Positions 7,875 through 17,151 of a stretch of DNA of 38,608 nt are shown here, one piece after another. The notes beneath the pieces were generated by a model. It did not search any database, had not been told where the DNA came from, and saw only the letters and a list, made by a program, of their open reading frames with translations. The DNA is taken from positions 106,327-144,934 of the forward strand of contig NZ_SIJK02000009.1 in the NCBI RefSeq assembly GCF_004762035.2. Direction: 5' to 3'. A program made the translations under genes and the position numbers. This DNA comes from Candidatus Chloroploca mongolica. Its GTDB lineage: Bacteria > Chloroflexota > Chloroflexia > Chloroflexales > Chloroflexaceae. Every line of letters starts with the position of its first letter. Position 1 is the first letter of the stretch.

Positions 7875-8690
7875 CTACTCAAACCCCGAGGCAAGCCAGG
7901 CTGCTTCGGCGAGCCGGGCCTGGCCGCGGGCGCTCAGGTGAAAATAGTCGACGGGCGACACATCGGCGGCGGTCAACTCGCTTGCAAAGACGACGCCGTT
8001 ATCGTAGCGACACCGGGGCGTGCTGGCACAGACCTCGCCGAGCACCGCGTTGTACTCGGCGACGCGCTGGCGCACCCGCTCGCGTCGGGCAACATCCTCG
8101 GTGGCCTCCGAACGCGGCTCGGCCAGGGCCGACGGACAGACGGCAAAGGTCTCCCACACTAGGAGGGCACGACGGTCGTTGCGGAAGAGGGGCAGCAGAC
8201 GAGTCGGATCAGGGATGCTCATCACCAGGAGGCTCGTCTGGGGCGACTGCTCGCCGAGTTGCGTGAGCGCCGTGGCGAACTGGGTGCGAAACGTCGCGAC
8301 GGGCGTCATCGCTGCTTCGCTGGAGGCACAGGCATCATTGCCGCCCATCATCACCGTCACATACTCGACCTCCAGGGCCGACGCAATGGACAACTGAGTT
8401 GGCAGATCGGCCATGCGTGCCCCGACGCGGGCCAGGTTATAGACATTGCCAGCCAGGGCCGGGTTGCGGGTGGCCAGGCGGAGCGCCACACTATTCACCG
8501 AAGGATGGCCGCCAGTCGCCCAGGCATAGGCCGTATTATCGCCAAAATAACGCGGCCCCGCCCCAAAGCCCTGGCTCAGCGAATCGCCTGTAGCGGCAAG
8601 TGAATTGGGTAGCTGCGTTTGCGCCTGTACCGCAACGGGGAGTTGCGCCAGGATGACAAAGACGATGATGATCAAGAAAAATCGAGACAA
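7875..8690 (-). CDS. Secreted SGNH/GDSL-family hydrolase
   Basis: A 271-aa protein with a classical signal peptide (hydrophobic residues 4-20, likely cleavage after VQA at 23). The SGNH blocks are complete: GDS with nucleophile S37, block II glycine G90, GGND (116-119) and D248-x2-H251 in DYFHLS. Family members are esterases, lipases or carbohydrate O-deacetylases; beside glycosyltransferases a role in removing acyl groups from an exported glycan is a reasonable inference. The start is TTG 8690 with GGAGG seven bases upstream. The upstream 184 bases hold a duplicated palindromic repeat, so this gene may be transcribed separately from the one before it. Confidence 0.9.
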   Translation of the reverse strand: MSRFFLIIIVFVILAQLPVAVQAQTQLPNSLAATGDSLSQGFGAGPRYFGDNTAYAWATGGHPSVNSVALRLATRNPALAGNVYNLARVGARMADLPTQLSIASALEVEYVTVMMGGNDACASSEAAMTPVATFRTQFATALTQLGEQSPQTSLLVMSIPDPTRLLPLFRNDRRALLVWETFAVCPSALAEPRSEATEDVARRERVRQRVAEYNAVLGEVCASTPRCRYDNGVVFASELTAADVSPVDYFHLSARGQARLAEAAWLASGFE

Positions 8691-8769
8691 AAGAGAGCCT
8701 CCTTATCATACTATGTATGCCGTGCTGCGTCAGCAGTGTGTCAACGAAGTTTTCTACTCTGTTGCGGAG

Positions 8770-8853
8770 TTCAGCCGGCTAAAGCCGGCACTCCAGAATA
8801 CCAGAAGGGAGTGCCGGCTTCAGCCGGCTAAAGCCGGCACTCCAGAATACCAG
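8770..8853. repeat. Duplicated palindromic repeat (35-bp unit twice)
   Basis: A 35-bp unit beginning TTCAGCCGGCTAAAGCCGGC occurs at 8770-8804 and 8819-8853. The 14 bases between are part of an inverted copy, so arms GAGTGCCGGCTT (8809-8820) and AAGCCGGCACTC (8831-8842) form a hairpin. It fills most of the gap between a GT4 gene and the SGNH hydrolase gene and looks like an interspersed REP-type element. Confidence 0.8.
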
Positions 8854-8874
8854 GAAATGTAGTTGACAGACGAG

Positions 8875-9984
8875 TCAGATCTTCCGATACACGTTCTCGA
8901 CGCGATCCGTCACGGCGGACCAGGCAAACTGGGCGGCCCAGGCTGGGGCTGCGACGGCCATTGCGGCCCGGCGAGCCGGGTCGTCGAGCAGGCTCTGCAC
9001 GGCTACGGCGAGCGCCTCGGGGTCACGCGGGGTGACGAGCAAACCGGTGCGGCCTTCATCCACCACTTCGGGAAAGCCTCCGAAACGCGAGGCGACCACA
9101 GGTAACCCACACGCCTGCGCTTCGACCAGACCAATGCCAAAGGTTTCGCTGGCGTGACTGGTTGCCACCAGCAGATCCACGCTGCGGTAGAGTTGCGGCA
9201 ACGTCTGGCGTTCGAGGGCACCGAGGAAATGGACGCGGGCCTGGAGATTCAGTTCGTGGGCCAAGTCTTCGAGCGCCTGGCGTTCTTCGCCGTCGCCGGC
9301 GATCAGCAGATGGGCCGTGGGCATCTGCGCGAGCGCATGGATCGCCGTGGCGACGCCTTTCCAGGGTTGCAGGCGCCCGACAAAGAGTAGCAGCGGGGCT
9401 CCGGTTGGGAGGCCGAGGCGCTCGCGCAGCGCGAGATCGGCTGGCCCTGGCTGAAAGAGGTTCAGGTCAATGCCGTTGAAGATCACCTCGGGCATCTGCG
9501 TATATCGGCGGGCCACCGTTTCGGCATTGAAGCGCGAACACGAGACCGCCCCGTCGAGGTGACGGGCCAGCAGGCGGTCGCCCCGATAGAAATCTTCGCC
9601 GTGACAGCCGAGCAAGACCTTTGCCCCGCTGAAGCGGCGGGCGAGCAGCGCTGGCCCCATGTCGTACGGTTTCTGCAGGTGAATGATATCGTAGCCGCCC
9701 CGGATCAGTTCGGGCAGCGCCGCCACGGCCATACTCAAGCGCTCGAGCAACTTCGCCTCGGCATAGGCCCGTCGCAACAACGGCAAGGCCTGAAACCAGG
9801 CGCGTGGCACAAAAGGAAAGGTCAGCACGCGCACCCCCGGCGCAGGCTCGCGTCGCGAACCAACGCCGCCGATGATCGTCACCGCGTGCCCGCGCTGCGC
9901 CAATTCGCGGGCAAGATCCCAGACAAAACTCTCGACCCCACCGAATTTTGTTGTCGTGGTTAAATTATAGAGCGCAATTCGCAT
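8875..9984 (-). CDS. GT4 family glycosyltransferase
   Basis: A 369-aa retaining glycosyltransferase of the GT-B fold. It has the acceptor-side GGVESFV loop (15-21), LLLFVGRLQPWKG with K209, and the E-x7-E motif (E280, E288) of SETFGIGLVEA. The protein has no membrane segment but the first domain contains basic and hydrophobic patches (LPELIRGGYDIIHLQKP) usual for enzymes working on lipid-linked acceptors. Translation starts at ATG 9984, three bases after the stop of the preceding GT-C gene, so the two are likely co-translated. Confidence 0.92.
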   Translation of the reverse strand: MRIALYNLTTTTKFGGVESFVWDLARELAQRGHAVTIIGGVGSRREPAPGVRVLTFPFVPRAWFQALPLLRRAYAEAKLLERLSMAVAALPELIRGGYDIIHLQKPYDMGPALLARRFSGAKVLLGCHGEDFYRGDRLLARHLDGAVSCSRFNAETVARRYTQMPEVIFNGIDLNLFQPGPADLALRERLGLPTGAPLLLFVGRLQPWKGVATAIHALAQMPTAHLLIAGDGEERQALEDLAHELNLQARVHFLGALERQTLPQLYRSVDLLVATSHASETFGIGLVEAQACGLPVVASRFGGFPEVVDEGRTGLLVTPRDPEALAVAVQSLLDDPARRAAMAVAAPAWAAQFAWSAVTDRVENVYRKI

Positions 9985-9987
9985 TGT

Positions 9988-12291
9988 TTACCACGCTGTA
10001 TTCAAAAGCATCTTGATCACGGCTCCCTGAGCAAAAAAGAGCAACGGAAAGAGCCATGCTCGCCACTGGCGTTGACGGGCCTCGCCTTGCAGCGCATAGT
10101 GAGCCAGCACGACCGCCAGCAACGGATAGGTAAAGCCCCAGATCCGTTCGACTTCGCGGTTGAAGAGCCCGCCGACCCACATGCCAAGCACGCAAAACGC
10201 CGTGCTGAGCAAAACCAGATCGAACGGGTTCAGTGGCTCGCGCCCCTGTAGGCGTCGGCTGCCCGCGATGATCAGCGCCGCAAAAGCCCCCATGCCCCAC
10301 GGGGCCAGATACCAGAAATAGGGGCCGATGTTTGCGCCAAGATACTTGACATAAAAAGCAAAATTCGGTGGCAAGAACGCCTGGTCAACGGGGCCTTCGA
10401 TCAACTGTTTGCCGACCACGGGCGCATTGATCGCCGTTGCCTCACGCGAGGCTTCAATGATGTTAAAGCCTGAGACGAGGTAGATCAACAGATAAAAACT
10501 GACCAGCACCACCCCAGCGAGCACACTCTGGCGGAGCATATGCCGCACAAGTGGCCCAAGGGAGGGTCGCCCTTCGGCGTGCCAGGCGCGTATCAGGCTC
10601 AGGATCACCGCAGCGACGCCGAAAAAGAAGAGCTGCGTGGCGACATACGAGAAGAAGACCCCAAGCGCCGCGAGGCTGCCGGCCAGCAACGCCATCCACG
10701 GCTTGGCGTTGCGCTCGAGCGCAAAGAAGAAAGCCACCGCCGTCAATGCATTCAACGCATTGAAGACGCCGTCCATCGAGGTGACGCTGTAGACGAGGTG
10801 GCCCGGCATAGCTACAAAGATCGCCCCGGCAACCAGCGCCAGCCGTGGCCCCCCGAGCTTCCAGCCAAGCCAGAGCGCCGCAGCGGCGCTCAGCGCACTC
10901 AAGATGATCGCCAGCCAGCTCGTTGCCACCGCACCTGGCCCGAAGATCTGCTCGACTCCCCAGAGTAACAGCACGCTCCCTGGGGGATGGTTGCTATTGT
11001 GGAGCGCCATGTCCGGCGCTTCTTCCACATAACGCCCGAGAAAGCCGATTGGATCACCGGCGACCCGCCAGGTATCCTGCTGATAGTCGTACTCGCTGTC
11101 GCGAAAGACCTCATAGAGCGAGTCGTGCCCGAGCACCGTCACTTCGAGGGCAACGGGTACCAGCACGGCCCCCAGCAGCACCAGCGCTGCCCCGAGGCGA
11201 GCCATCCGTGCGCCTTGCAGCGAGAGACGCATCACCAGCCAGAGCCAGCCAACAAAGAGCAGTGTCGGCAGGATCACCAGCCATGTCCAGTAGGGTTCGG
11301 GATAGACGCCGGCCTTGAGTGGCCAGACGCTATGGTGCCCATTGGCGCGTTGCACCAGATTGATCCCGCCCACGAGCATGATGCTCCAGAACGCCATGCC
11401 AAGCAGATCGCGTTGCAGCAGACTCAGCGTTGGTTTGGCACCAGTGATGCTGCGCACACCAAGCAACCCGGCGACAGCCCCAGCCAGCCCCAGGGCGACC
11501 GGGATTTGCATCCGTACCACGCCCGGCCCGGCAGGGACAAGCCCGGTTGCCACGGCCATGCCATAGGCAACGATGCCACCAGCGACGATCACCCCGGCGA
11601 CCCAGACGGGCGTGCGTAACAAGCGCATCAGCCAGAATGCGGCAAACGCGAGCGCCAGATTGACGATGATCTGGCTGACGGCAGGCGTCACCGGCCCGGC
11701 GATCGGCAAATGAATGCCGGTAAAGCTAAAAAACTGCACGCCCAGGGCACGGTTATTATTTGGATCGAGCACCGTGGGACTCTCGATGGTCAGGCAGAGA
11801 TCCGCCCCCGCTTGCTGGTCGCCGCCGGTGAGCAGCGTATAGTGGCGGGGCTGGGGCGGCAGCGCAATCGGCACTCCAGGACCGTTGCCGGGCCGCAGCG
11901 TTGCCGTCTCGATCCCCAGGGGCAAGGCATACGCCCCTGAGATCTGCGTTGTGACCAGACTCCGCGCTGCGCTGCCAGCATGGGGCACACAGACCTCACC
12001 GGCGCCATCGGTCCAGCGAAAAAGACCCGCCTCGCTCTCCTCAAAGTTGAGCAGACCATCGTAGAGCCCCGGTGTACTGGAGATCGCCGGAATCCGCATG
12101 GGCGTATCGGTCTGAAAGCCGGCCCACGAAAGCAGGATGACCAGCACCACCAGGCCAGCCTGGATCAGCAGGGCCGTGATGTTGACGCGTAGCTTGCCTT
12201 TAGCGACAGACTGCGTCTGGCCCGGCTCGCTTGCCTCGTTGGCTGCGGGATCGGCGTGTGGCGTGCGGCGCTCCTCAGAAAGAGACTCCAT
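9988..12291 (-). CDS. GT-C-like membrane glycosyltransferase
   Basis: A 767-aa polytopic protein. A short cytosolic acidic N terminus is followed by one membrane helix (about 36-58), an extracytoplasmic domain to about residue 205 and then some dozen hydrophobic segments. The stretch EEAPDMALHNSNHPPGSVLL, with an acidic region followed by HPPG, resembles the first-loop signature of GT-C enzymes such as PMT/ArnT-type transferases that use polyprenyl-phosphate sugars. Its ATG directly follows the stop of the preceding gene (TAAATG), and the next gene starts three bases after its stop. The donor and acceptor are unknown. Confidence 0.8.
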   Translation of the reverse strand: MESLSEERRTPHADPAANEASEPGQTQSVAKGKLRVNITALLIQAGLVVLVILLSWAGFQTDTPMRIPAISSTPGLYDGLLNFEESEAGLFRWTDGAGEVCVPHAGSAARSLVTTQISGAYALPLGIETATLRPGNGPGVPIALPPQPRHYTLLTGGDQQAGADLCLTIESPTVLDPNNNRALGVQFFSFTGIHLPIAGPVTPAVSQIIVNLALAFAAFWLMRLLRTPVWVAGVIVAGGIVAYGMAVATGLVPAGPGVVRMQIPVALGLAGAVAGLLGVRSITGAKPTLSLLQRDLLGMAFWSIMLVGGINLVQRANGHHSVWPLKAGVYPEPYWTWLVILPTLLFVGWLWLVMRLSLQGARMARLGAALVLLGAVLVPVALEVTVLGHDSLYEVFRDSEYDYQQDTWRVAGDPIGFLGRYVEEAPDMALHNSNHPPGSVLLLWGVEQIFGPGAVATSWLAIILSALSAAAALWLGWKLGGPRLALVAGAIFVAMPGHLVYSVTSMDGVFNALNALTAVAFFFALERNAKPWMALLAGSLAALGVFFSYVATQLFFFGVAAVILSLIRAWHAEGRPSLGPLVRHMLRQSVLAGVVLVSFYLLIYLVSGFNIIEASREATAINAPVVGKQLIEGPVDQAFLPPNFAFYVKYLGANIGPYFWYLAPWGMGAFAALIIAGSRRLQGREPLNPFDLVLLSTAFCVLGMWVGGLFNREVERIWGFTYPLLAVVLAHYALQGEARQRQWRAWLFPLLFFAQGAVIKMLLNTAW

Positions 12292-14487
12292 TTATGGCGT
12301 ACTCCTGAACATCAGATCAACCTCTTCTGCCTGAAGTGTTCCGCTCGTTGCACTTCGCAAGACAACCTCAGTCTTGCCTGCCTCAAGGTCAAGGGGCACC
12401 TGCACCGTCTGGCGACCCGCTTCAAGCGGGATCGTCGTGAGCGTTGTTGCGCCGGTCGCAACTTGAAGACTCTCGGCGGCAGGTACGGTCACGGTCAGCG
12501 TCAGCGTTACCTGACGCGGCTTGGCACTATAGATCACGATCGTAGCAGCATCCGCTTGCATTGTCCGCACGATCTGCGTACCGTCTTCCTCGGGTGCCTC
12601 CCAGCCCTCACCGATGCCAAGAAAGGGCAACGGATCGCTCGGTGGCACAACGCGATAGGTCAGCACGGCCCCAGCTGGTTCCTGATCGCCGAGCGTCAGC
12701 GGGCGGAGCAAGCCCGAGGCACTGCGGGCATCAGAGGCAACAAAGGTCGCCCCCTCGCGGCGCGGCTCGGCCCCGCCTGCCGCCGCCTGGGCGACTTCTT
12801 GCATCGGCGTAAATTGCAGCGCCCCGCCTGCGGAATGGATCATGACATATCGAATATCAAAGTAATCAAAGAGGCTGGCAGCAATCGTCGGCATATCTTG
12901 CGCAATGATATCCGGGGCCGGCTCGGCATAGGCGAACATTCGGATCAGCGGCAACTCCTCCAGAATGGTATACGGCATCCGCCGCGATGTATAGCCTCCG
13001 ACCAGCGGTTTTTCGTGGATGATCTGGTAGAGCATATAAAACGGGCTGGTTGTATAGTAAAACGGAGCCTCAAGAAGCGCAAAGTCATCTGGATCGGCGG
13101 CCAGTTCGTGATAGATGCTGGGAATATAGATGCCAACGATCGGAAAGGGCACCGTCAGATTGTCGATCACCAGCAGCACGATCAGGGCTGGGATCAAAAT
13201 CCACGCCGCAATCCCTGCCCGTCGTTGCGCTTTGCGCGGTTCGCTGTTCGCCGTCGTGGCACCGTGCCTGCCCGTCAAGAGCCAGAGCGTGCCATAGGCG
13301 GCGAGCATCGCCAGCGCCAGCACGGCCAGCACCATAAAGCGGATCGGGTAGCGAAAGATGCCGACCAGCGGCAACTCAAAGAGGAGCGTGGCCGGCAGCG
13401 GGATACCGCTTTGCCAGCCCGCAACCTGGAGCACTGGCCCCAGCGCGAGCACGATAAAGAGCACCATGCTCACCAACCAGAAAAGACTCTCGCGCCCGCG
13501 CAGCCCCAACAGTGCCAGGAGCAATGCGATCACCCCCAGATATGCGGTCTTATTCTGGATATGGGTATTGGCTTTGTACGCCTGGGCTTGCTCGGCGAAG
13601 GTGCCCCAGATCGGGTGGATCTGACTCGGAATGACGAGATCGGCCAGGTCGACGGACTGTTCGCGGCGAAAATCGGGGCCACCTTCGGTCGCCGCCGTAG
13701 GCGTGACCGCAGCAATGCGGGCCGTCGCGATAATCAGGGGCGAGGTCAGCACCAGCGCAACAACCACCGCTCCAACAAGGGGCAGGATTGCACTGATTCG
13801 GCCCATAACGCCACTGGCTCTGGACTGAGCTTGCATCTGGCTGGTACCTGGGGCAAAGAGCATCCAGAGCGCGTACCAGCCTGCCCAGATCAGGGCAAAG
13901 AGAAAATATTGCCAATCGGCGAGCATATTCAGCGCCAGCGCTGCCCCGGCCAACACGATCATCACCAGCGAGGGCCTGCGGTAGGCGTAGCGCAACATCA
14001 GCACCGCCAGCGGCAACGGCCATGCCGCCGTCATATGCGTATGCCCACCGAGCACCTGCGCAAGCAAATAGCCACTGGTCGCAAAAACAACCCCGCCAAT
14101 CAGCGCGGCCCGACGATCACCAGTCACATCCTCGGCGAGCAGATATGCCAGAAAACCACTCAGCGTCAGATTCAGCAGGATGACAAAATTATACGCCACC
14201 GTCAAGCCAAAGAAAAAACTAATAGGAAAACTGATCAAAAAATTGATCGGATTAAGCGTTTGCAGCAACAGGCTCGTGCCTTGCGGATGGTAGAGCATCG
14301 GGGTGAAATAGGGATTGATCCCTTCGAGCAGCGCGGTACGCAACCACCACATATTCCACATATTCTGCCAGCTATCAAACGCGTTGCCTGGTACAGCGGC
14401 GGTGACATAAGCCGCAAGGGGCCAGGTAAGCAGGATCGCCAGCCCAGCATAGAGCAAAAGCGCTATCAACCTCCATATCAGTCTCAT
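12292..14487 (-). CDS. Polytopic membrane protein, WNxWW family (paralogue 2)
   Basis: A 731-aa membrane protein of the same family as the products of 4484-6628 and 17140-19290. Shared marks are an N-terminal helix ending TWP (21-23), WNMWW (44-48), YHPQG (66-70), a mid-protein FRYPIRF and the motif HEKPLVGGYTSRRMPY in the extracytoplasmic part. About 12 membrane segments are followed by a soluble C-terminal domain ending in a beta-rich region (TLTLTVTVPAAESLQVATG). The function is not established; a membrane glycosyltransferase or polymer-handling role fits its position between a flippase and a GT-C gene. Its stop codon touches the start of the next gene. Confidence 0.82.
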   Translation of the reverse strand: MRLIWRLIALLLYAGLAILLTWPLAAYVTAAVPGNAFDSWQNMWNMWWLRTALLEGINPYFTPMLYHPQGTSLLLQTLNPINFLISFPISFFFGLTVAYNFVILLNLTLSGFLAYLLAEDVTGDRRAALIGGVVFATSGYLLAQVLGGHTHMTAAWPLPLAVLMLRYAYRRPSLVMIVLAGAALALNMLADWQYFLFALIWAGWYALWMLFAPGTSQMQAQSRASGVMGRISAILPLVGAVVVALVLTSPLIIATARIAAVTPTAATEGGPDFRREQSVDLADLVIPSQIHPIWGTFAEQAQAYKANTHIQNKTAYLGVIALLLALLGLRGRESLFWLVSMVLFIVLALGPVLQVAGWQSGIPLPATLLFELPLVGIFRYPIRFMVLAVLALAMLAAYGTLWLLTGRHGATTANSEPRKAQRRAGIAAWILIPALIVLLVIDNLTVPFPIVGIYIPSIYHELAADPDDFALLEAPFYYTTSPFYMLYQIIHEKPLVGGYTSRRMPYTILEELPLIRMFAYAEPAPDIIAQDMPTIAASLFDYFDIRYVMIHSAGGALQFTPMQEVAQAAAGGAEPRREGATFVASDARSASGLLRPLTLGDQEPAGAVLTYRVVPPSDPLPFLGIGEGWEAPEEDGTQIVRTMQADAATIVIYSAKPRQVTLTLTVTVPAAESLQVATGATTLTTIPLEAGRQTVQVPLDLEAGKTEVVLRSATSGTLQAEEVDLMFRSTP

Positions 14488-14571
14488 AACAATAGACTCC
14501 TACGCAGTATGCCCAGGGTTATGGCCCTACGCGCTGCTGTGCATCGCGCAAATCCTGCCCGATGCATACCT

Positions 14572-16227
14572 CTACAATATACGCAGCAACCACCGCTTGA
14601 GCGGCAGGCGCGTCTGCTCAAGCTGGCGCCGATCTTGTGGGTCGAGGCCGCCGGTGAGCCGTAACACAACCGCAAACAGGGCGGCCCCGGCCACGACCAC
14701 GGCGAGCACCCAGAGCCCCAGCCAGAGCCGGGTGGCAATGGTTGCATCGTCTGCGGGGATTGGCAGCCAGTCACGCATCAACAGCAGCCCTGCGCCCATC
14801 GCCCCAGTCGCCAGGCTCACTCGCAGCGTGAAATTCCACGGCCAGCGCAGCCCCAGCAAACGGTAGCCACTCGCCGTTGCCCAGAAACCCGCGGCGACCC
14901 GGGCGCTGCCAAAGGCCAGCGCCACCCCGGTGATGCCCAGGATCGGCGGCAACCAGAGCGCCATTGGCACAATGACGACCAGGGTCAATAGACGTGAAAC
15001 AATGATAATGCCCAGTTTTTCATGCACAATCAGTGCATTATGTGCCGTCGTCAGCAGACACTCAAGAAACAGACACGGCACAAGCACCCAGACAATCGGG
15101 GCTGCGTCGAGGTATTGGGGCGACAGTACTTTCAGCGCCGGTGCAGTTAAGAGCACGAGTCCCACGCCACCTGGTACCATCAGCAACACCTGGAGCCGTA
15201 CGAGCGATTGATAGGCCCCATTCACGGTGCCGCCCTCGCCGGCACGAACACGGGTAAAGAGGGGCACCTGCACGCCGACCATTGGTGTATAGAGGTAACT
15301 CAGCGCCATGCGTACCAACGAGGTTCCCGCCCAGAGCAGGGCGACATCGCTGACATCTTGCGCCAGAAAGATCGCAAACCCGGCCCCTGCCACAAAGTCG
15401 GTAATCGTCATTAAAAACGACACCCCAGAGTAACGGATAAACCCTGGTGGCAAGGCGGCACGCAAGCTCACTGGTTCGCGTGTGCCGCCGGCAAGCTCTG
15501 GCCGCACGCGATCTTCCTCACGCCAGAGCGCGATAACCCGCCACATCCCGCTGATGACCACCAGGGTCGGCGCAATAAGCATCGCCAGCAACACCCCCAG
15601 GATATCCCAGCCGGCCAGCAGCGCGGCGGCACTCAGCAGGGGCGGCAACAGTCGTGCCGCCAGATCAATGCTATTCCAGGCCCGTTGGCGAAAAAAGCTC
15701 GCCAGGTAGGCCATCAGCATATCGTAGCAGACCCCGAGAAAGAGCAGCACCACGACAGCAACAATAATCAGAACGCTATGATTGGTCAGAAAGTCTAGGG
15801 CTGCCGTCTGTGCGCTGCTGTCGAGGCGCGTATCATTTGTTACTTGATCCTGGAGAAAGCCCAGGTACGGCCCACTCATCACGATCAGGCCACCGCTAAA
15901 GAGCAAGAGCAAGGCCATCTGGGCGGCAAAAACGATCGTCAGTAGGCGCAAGACCGCCCGTGTACCACCGGCCTGCATCGTCTCGGGAATATACTTTGGC
16001 AGGGCGCGTGACGTGCCAAGATCAATCGCCGTCCCTGCGCCATTATTCGTATTGCTAATCAAGGCCAGCAAGCCAAAACTTGCCGGCGAGAGAATATTCA
16101 GCTTGAGCAGGTTGGTCACCACTTCGGCAATCATGCGTACCGGCACAAAAAGCGTATTCCAGAAGACCGCATTCGAGACGCGGCTCGCCAGGGAGGGTGG
16201 TTTGCTGGTGACAGGATCCGAGGCCAT
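14572..16227 (-). CDS. Wzx/MATE-like polysaccharide flippase
   Basis: A 551-aa protein with 12-14 hydrophobic segments spread evenly along its length. The opening NAVFWNTLFVPVRMIAEVVTNLL with SPASFGLLALI is typical of oligosaccharide flippases of the MOP superfamily (Wzx/RfbX), which move undecaprenyl-linked glycan units across the membrane. It sits among glycosyltransferases, which supports this. The 84 bases between its stop and the next gene hold nothing I recognise. The methyltransferase upstream ends four bases before this gene's ATG. No clear Wzy polymerase is identifiable, though one of the unassigned membrane proteins could fill that role. Confidence 0.88.
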   Translation of the reverse strand: MASDPVTSKPPSLASRVSNAVFWNTLFVPVRMIAEVVTNLLKLNILSPASFGLLALISNTNNGAGTAIDLGTSRALPKYIPETMQAGGTRAVLRLLTIVFAAQMALLLLFSGGLIVMSGPYLGFLQDQVTNDTRLDSSAQTAALDFLTNHSVLIIVAVVVLLFLGVCYDMLMAYLASFFRQRAWNSIDLAARLLPPLLSAAALLAGWDILGVLLAMLIAPTLVVISGMWRVIALWREEDRVRPELAGGTREPVSLRAALPPGFIRYSGVSFLMTITDFVAGAGFAIFLAQDVSDVALLWAGTSLVRMALSYLYTPMVGVQVPLFTRVRAGEGGTVNGAYQSLVRLQVLLMVPGGVGLVLLTAPALKVLSPQYLDAAPIVWVLVPCLFLECLLTTAHNALIVHEKLGIIIVSRLLTLVVIVPMALWLPPILGITGVALAFGSARVAAGFWATASGYRLLGLRWPWNFTLRVSLATGAMGAGLLLMRDWLPIPADDATIATRLWLGLWVLAVVVAGAALFAVVLRLTGGLDPQDRRQLEQTRLPLKRWLLRIL

Positions 16228-16231
16228 ACGC

Positions 16232-17071
16232 TTAGTCTACCTTTGTGAGGGCAAGTTCAAACATGCCCACATACCAGCGCCGTTGCGCCCGATACGCCAC
16301 CCCTTCGAGCCCGACCGCCCGCAGCGCCGTCCGCACCGCCCGTCGCGACGCCTTGCGGCTCACAAAGGTGCCGGCCTTCAATTCCGCCTCGCGCAGATCA
16401 TGGGCGCGAAAGCCATAACGCTTGCAAAGACGTACAAATTCGTTGTAATGAAAATAGTGCATCGCGGACAGGCGCTGCATATCGCGGAACGCTGCGCCTT
16501 GCTTGCTGCGTCCGCGCCAGGCAATGATCCGCTCGGCAACCGGGCGCGGCAACCAGTTGATGCCGGCCAGATGATAGTGCGGATCGATCCAGGCACGCCG
16601 GTTGATTGCCGTCAGCAGAACCGTGCCGCCGGGGCGCAGCACTCGCGCCAGTTCACCGAGCACCCGGTACGGATCTTGCACATGCTCGAGCACATCCCAC
16701 GCCGTCACGGCCTCAAAATGGGCCTCAGGGAACGGTAGCGTCTCGCCGGCTGCGTTGAGCACCGGCACATGCAGGTCATAGCGGGCGGCACGCAACGCGA
16801 TAATTTGGCAATAGGCCGGATTATATTCACAGGCCGTCACCTGCGCCCCTTCACGCGCCGCCGCCACCGCAAATCCGCCCATCCCGGCCCCAAGATCAAG
16901 CAGACGCAACCCGGCGAGCGGGCCGACCGTATCGCGCAGCATCGCCAGCCGCTCGTCCTGATACTGCTCCTGATGAAGCCGTCGCTCACGCCATTGCGCA
17001 TAATCGCGCCGCCACTGCATATGCGTCAACCACGGCTCGATGGCTGTCTCAAGTTCTTGCATTGATCCCAT
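16232..17071 (-). CDS. Class I SAM-dependent methyltransferase
   Basis: A 279-aa methyltransferase with motif I LLDLGAGMGGFA, the acidic post-I residue in VTACEYNP, and the UbiE-like motif VTAWDVLEHVQDPYRVLGELARVLRPGG. The C-terminal ~100 residues form a basic extension (FVSRKASRRAVRTALRAVG). In a glycan locus it may methylate a sugar or lipid carrier, an inference only. Start choice is uncertain: ATG 17071 has AGAAG six bases upstream, ATG 17062 is also possible, and the frame is open to a GTG at 17143 overlapping the previous stop. That longer form would be encoded by a perfect hairpin, which I think unlikely. Confidence 0.85.
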   Translation of the reverse strand: MGSMQELETAIEPWLTHMQWRRDYAQWRERRLHQEQYQDERLAMLRDTVGPLAGLRLLDLGAGMGGFAVAAAREGAQVTACEYNPAYCQIIALRAARYDLHVPVLNAAGETLPFPEAHFEAVTAWDVLEHVQDPYRVLGELARVLRPGGTVLLTAINRRAWIDPHYHLAGINWLPRPVAERIIAWRGRSKQGAAFRDMQRLSAMHYFHYNEFVRLCKRYGFRAHDLREAELKAGTFVSRKASRRAVRTALRAVGLEGVAYRAQRRWYVGMFELALTKVD

Positions 17072-17112
17072 TCCCCGCTTCTCGTGTGTAGGGCGCGCCT
17101 GCCCCCATCCCC

Positions 17113-17151
17113 CGCGTGGAGTGAGCGGTCGCAGACCGCTCACTCCACGCG
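17113..17151. terminator. Perfect 18-bp palindromic hairpin across a stop codon
   Basis: Arms CGCGTGGAGTGAGCGGTC (17113-17130) and GACCGCTCACTCCACGCG (17134-17151) pair perfectly around GCA. The right arm contains the stop codon (17140-17142) of the minus-strand gene ending there and also encodes its last three residues (RVE). It lies between that gene and the methyltransferase gene and could terminate, attenuate or protect mRNA; it may equally be an inserted palindromic repeat. There is no T-run. Confidence 0.6.

Noticed and set aside
8705-8733. CTGACG, 17 bases, TATGAT on the minus strand as promoter of the SGNH hydrolase gene
   Set aside because: Transcription would start near 8698, after the GGAGG ribosome site (8699-8703), so this promoter would exclude the best translation signal. 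A TTGACA at 8739-8744 is an alternative but its -10 is poor.
12256-14664. 802-codon open frame on the plus strand opposite paralogue 2
   Set aside because: The high GC content leaves few stop codons in the antisense frame. The product is Arg/His/Gln-rich and motif-free, whereas the minus-strand protein has clear membrane helices and conserved family motifs.
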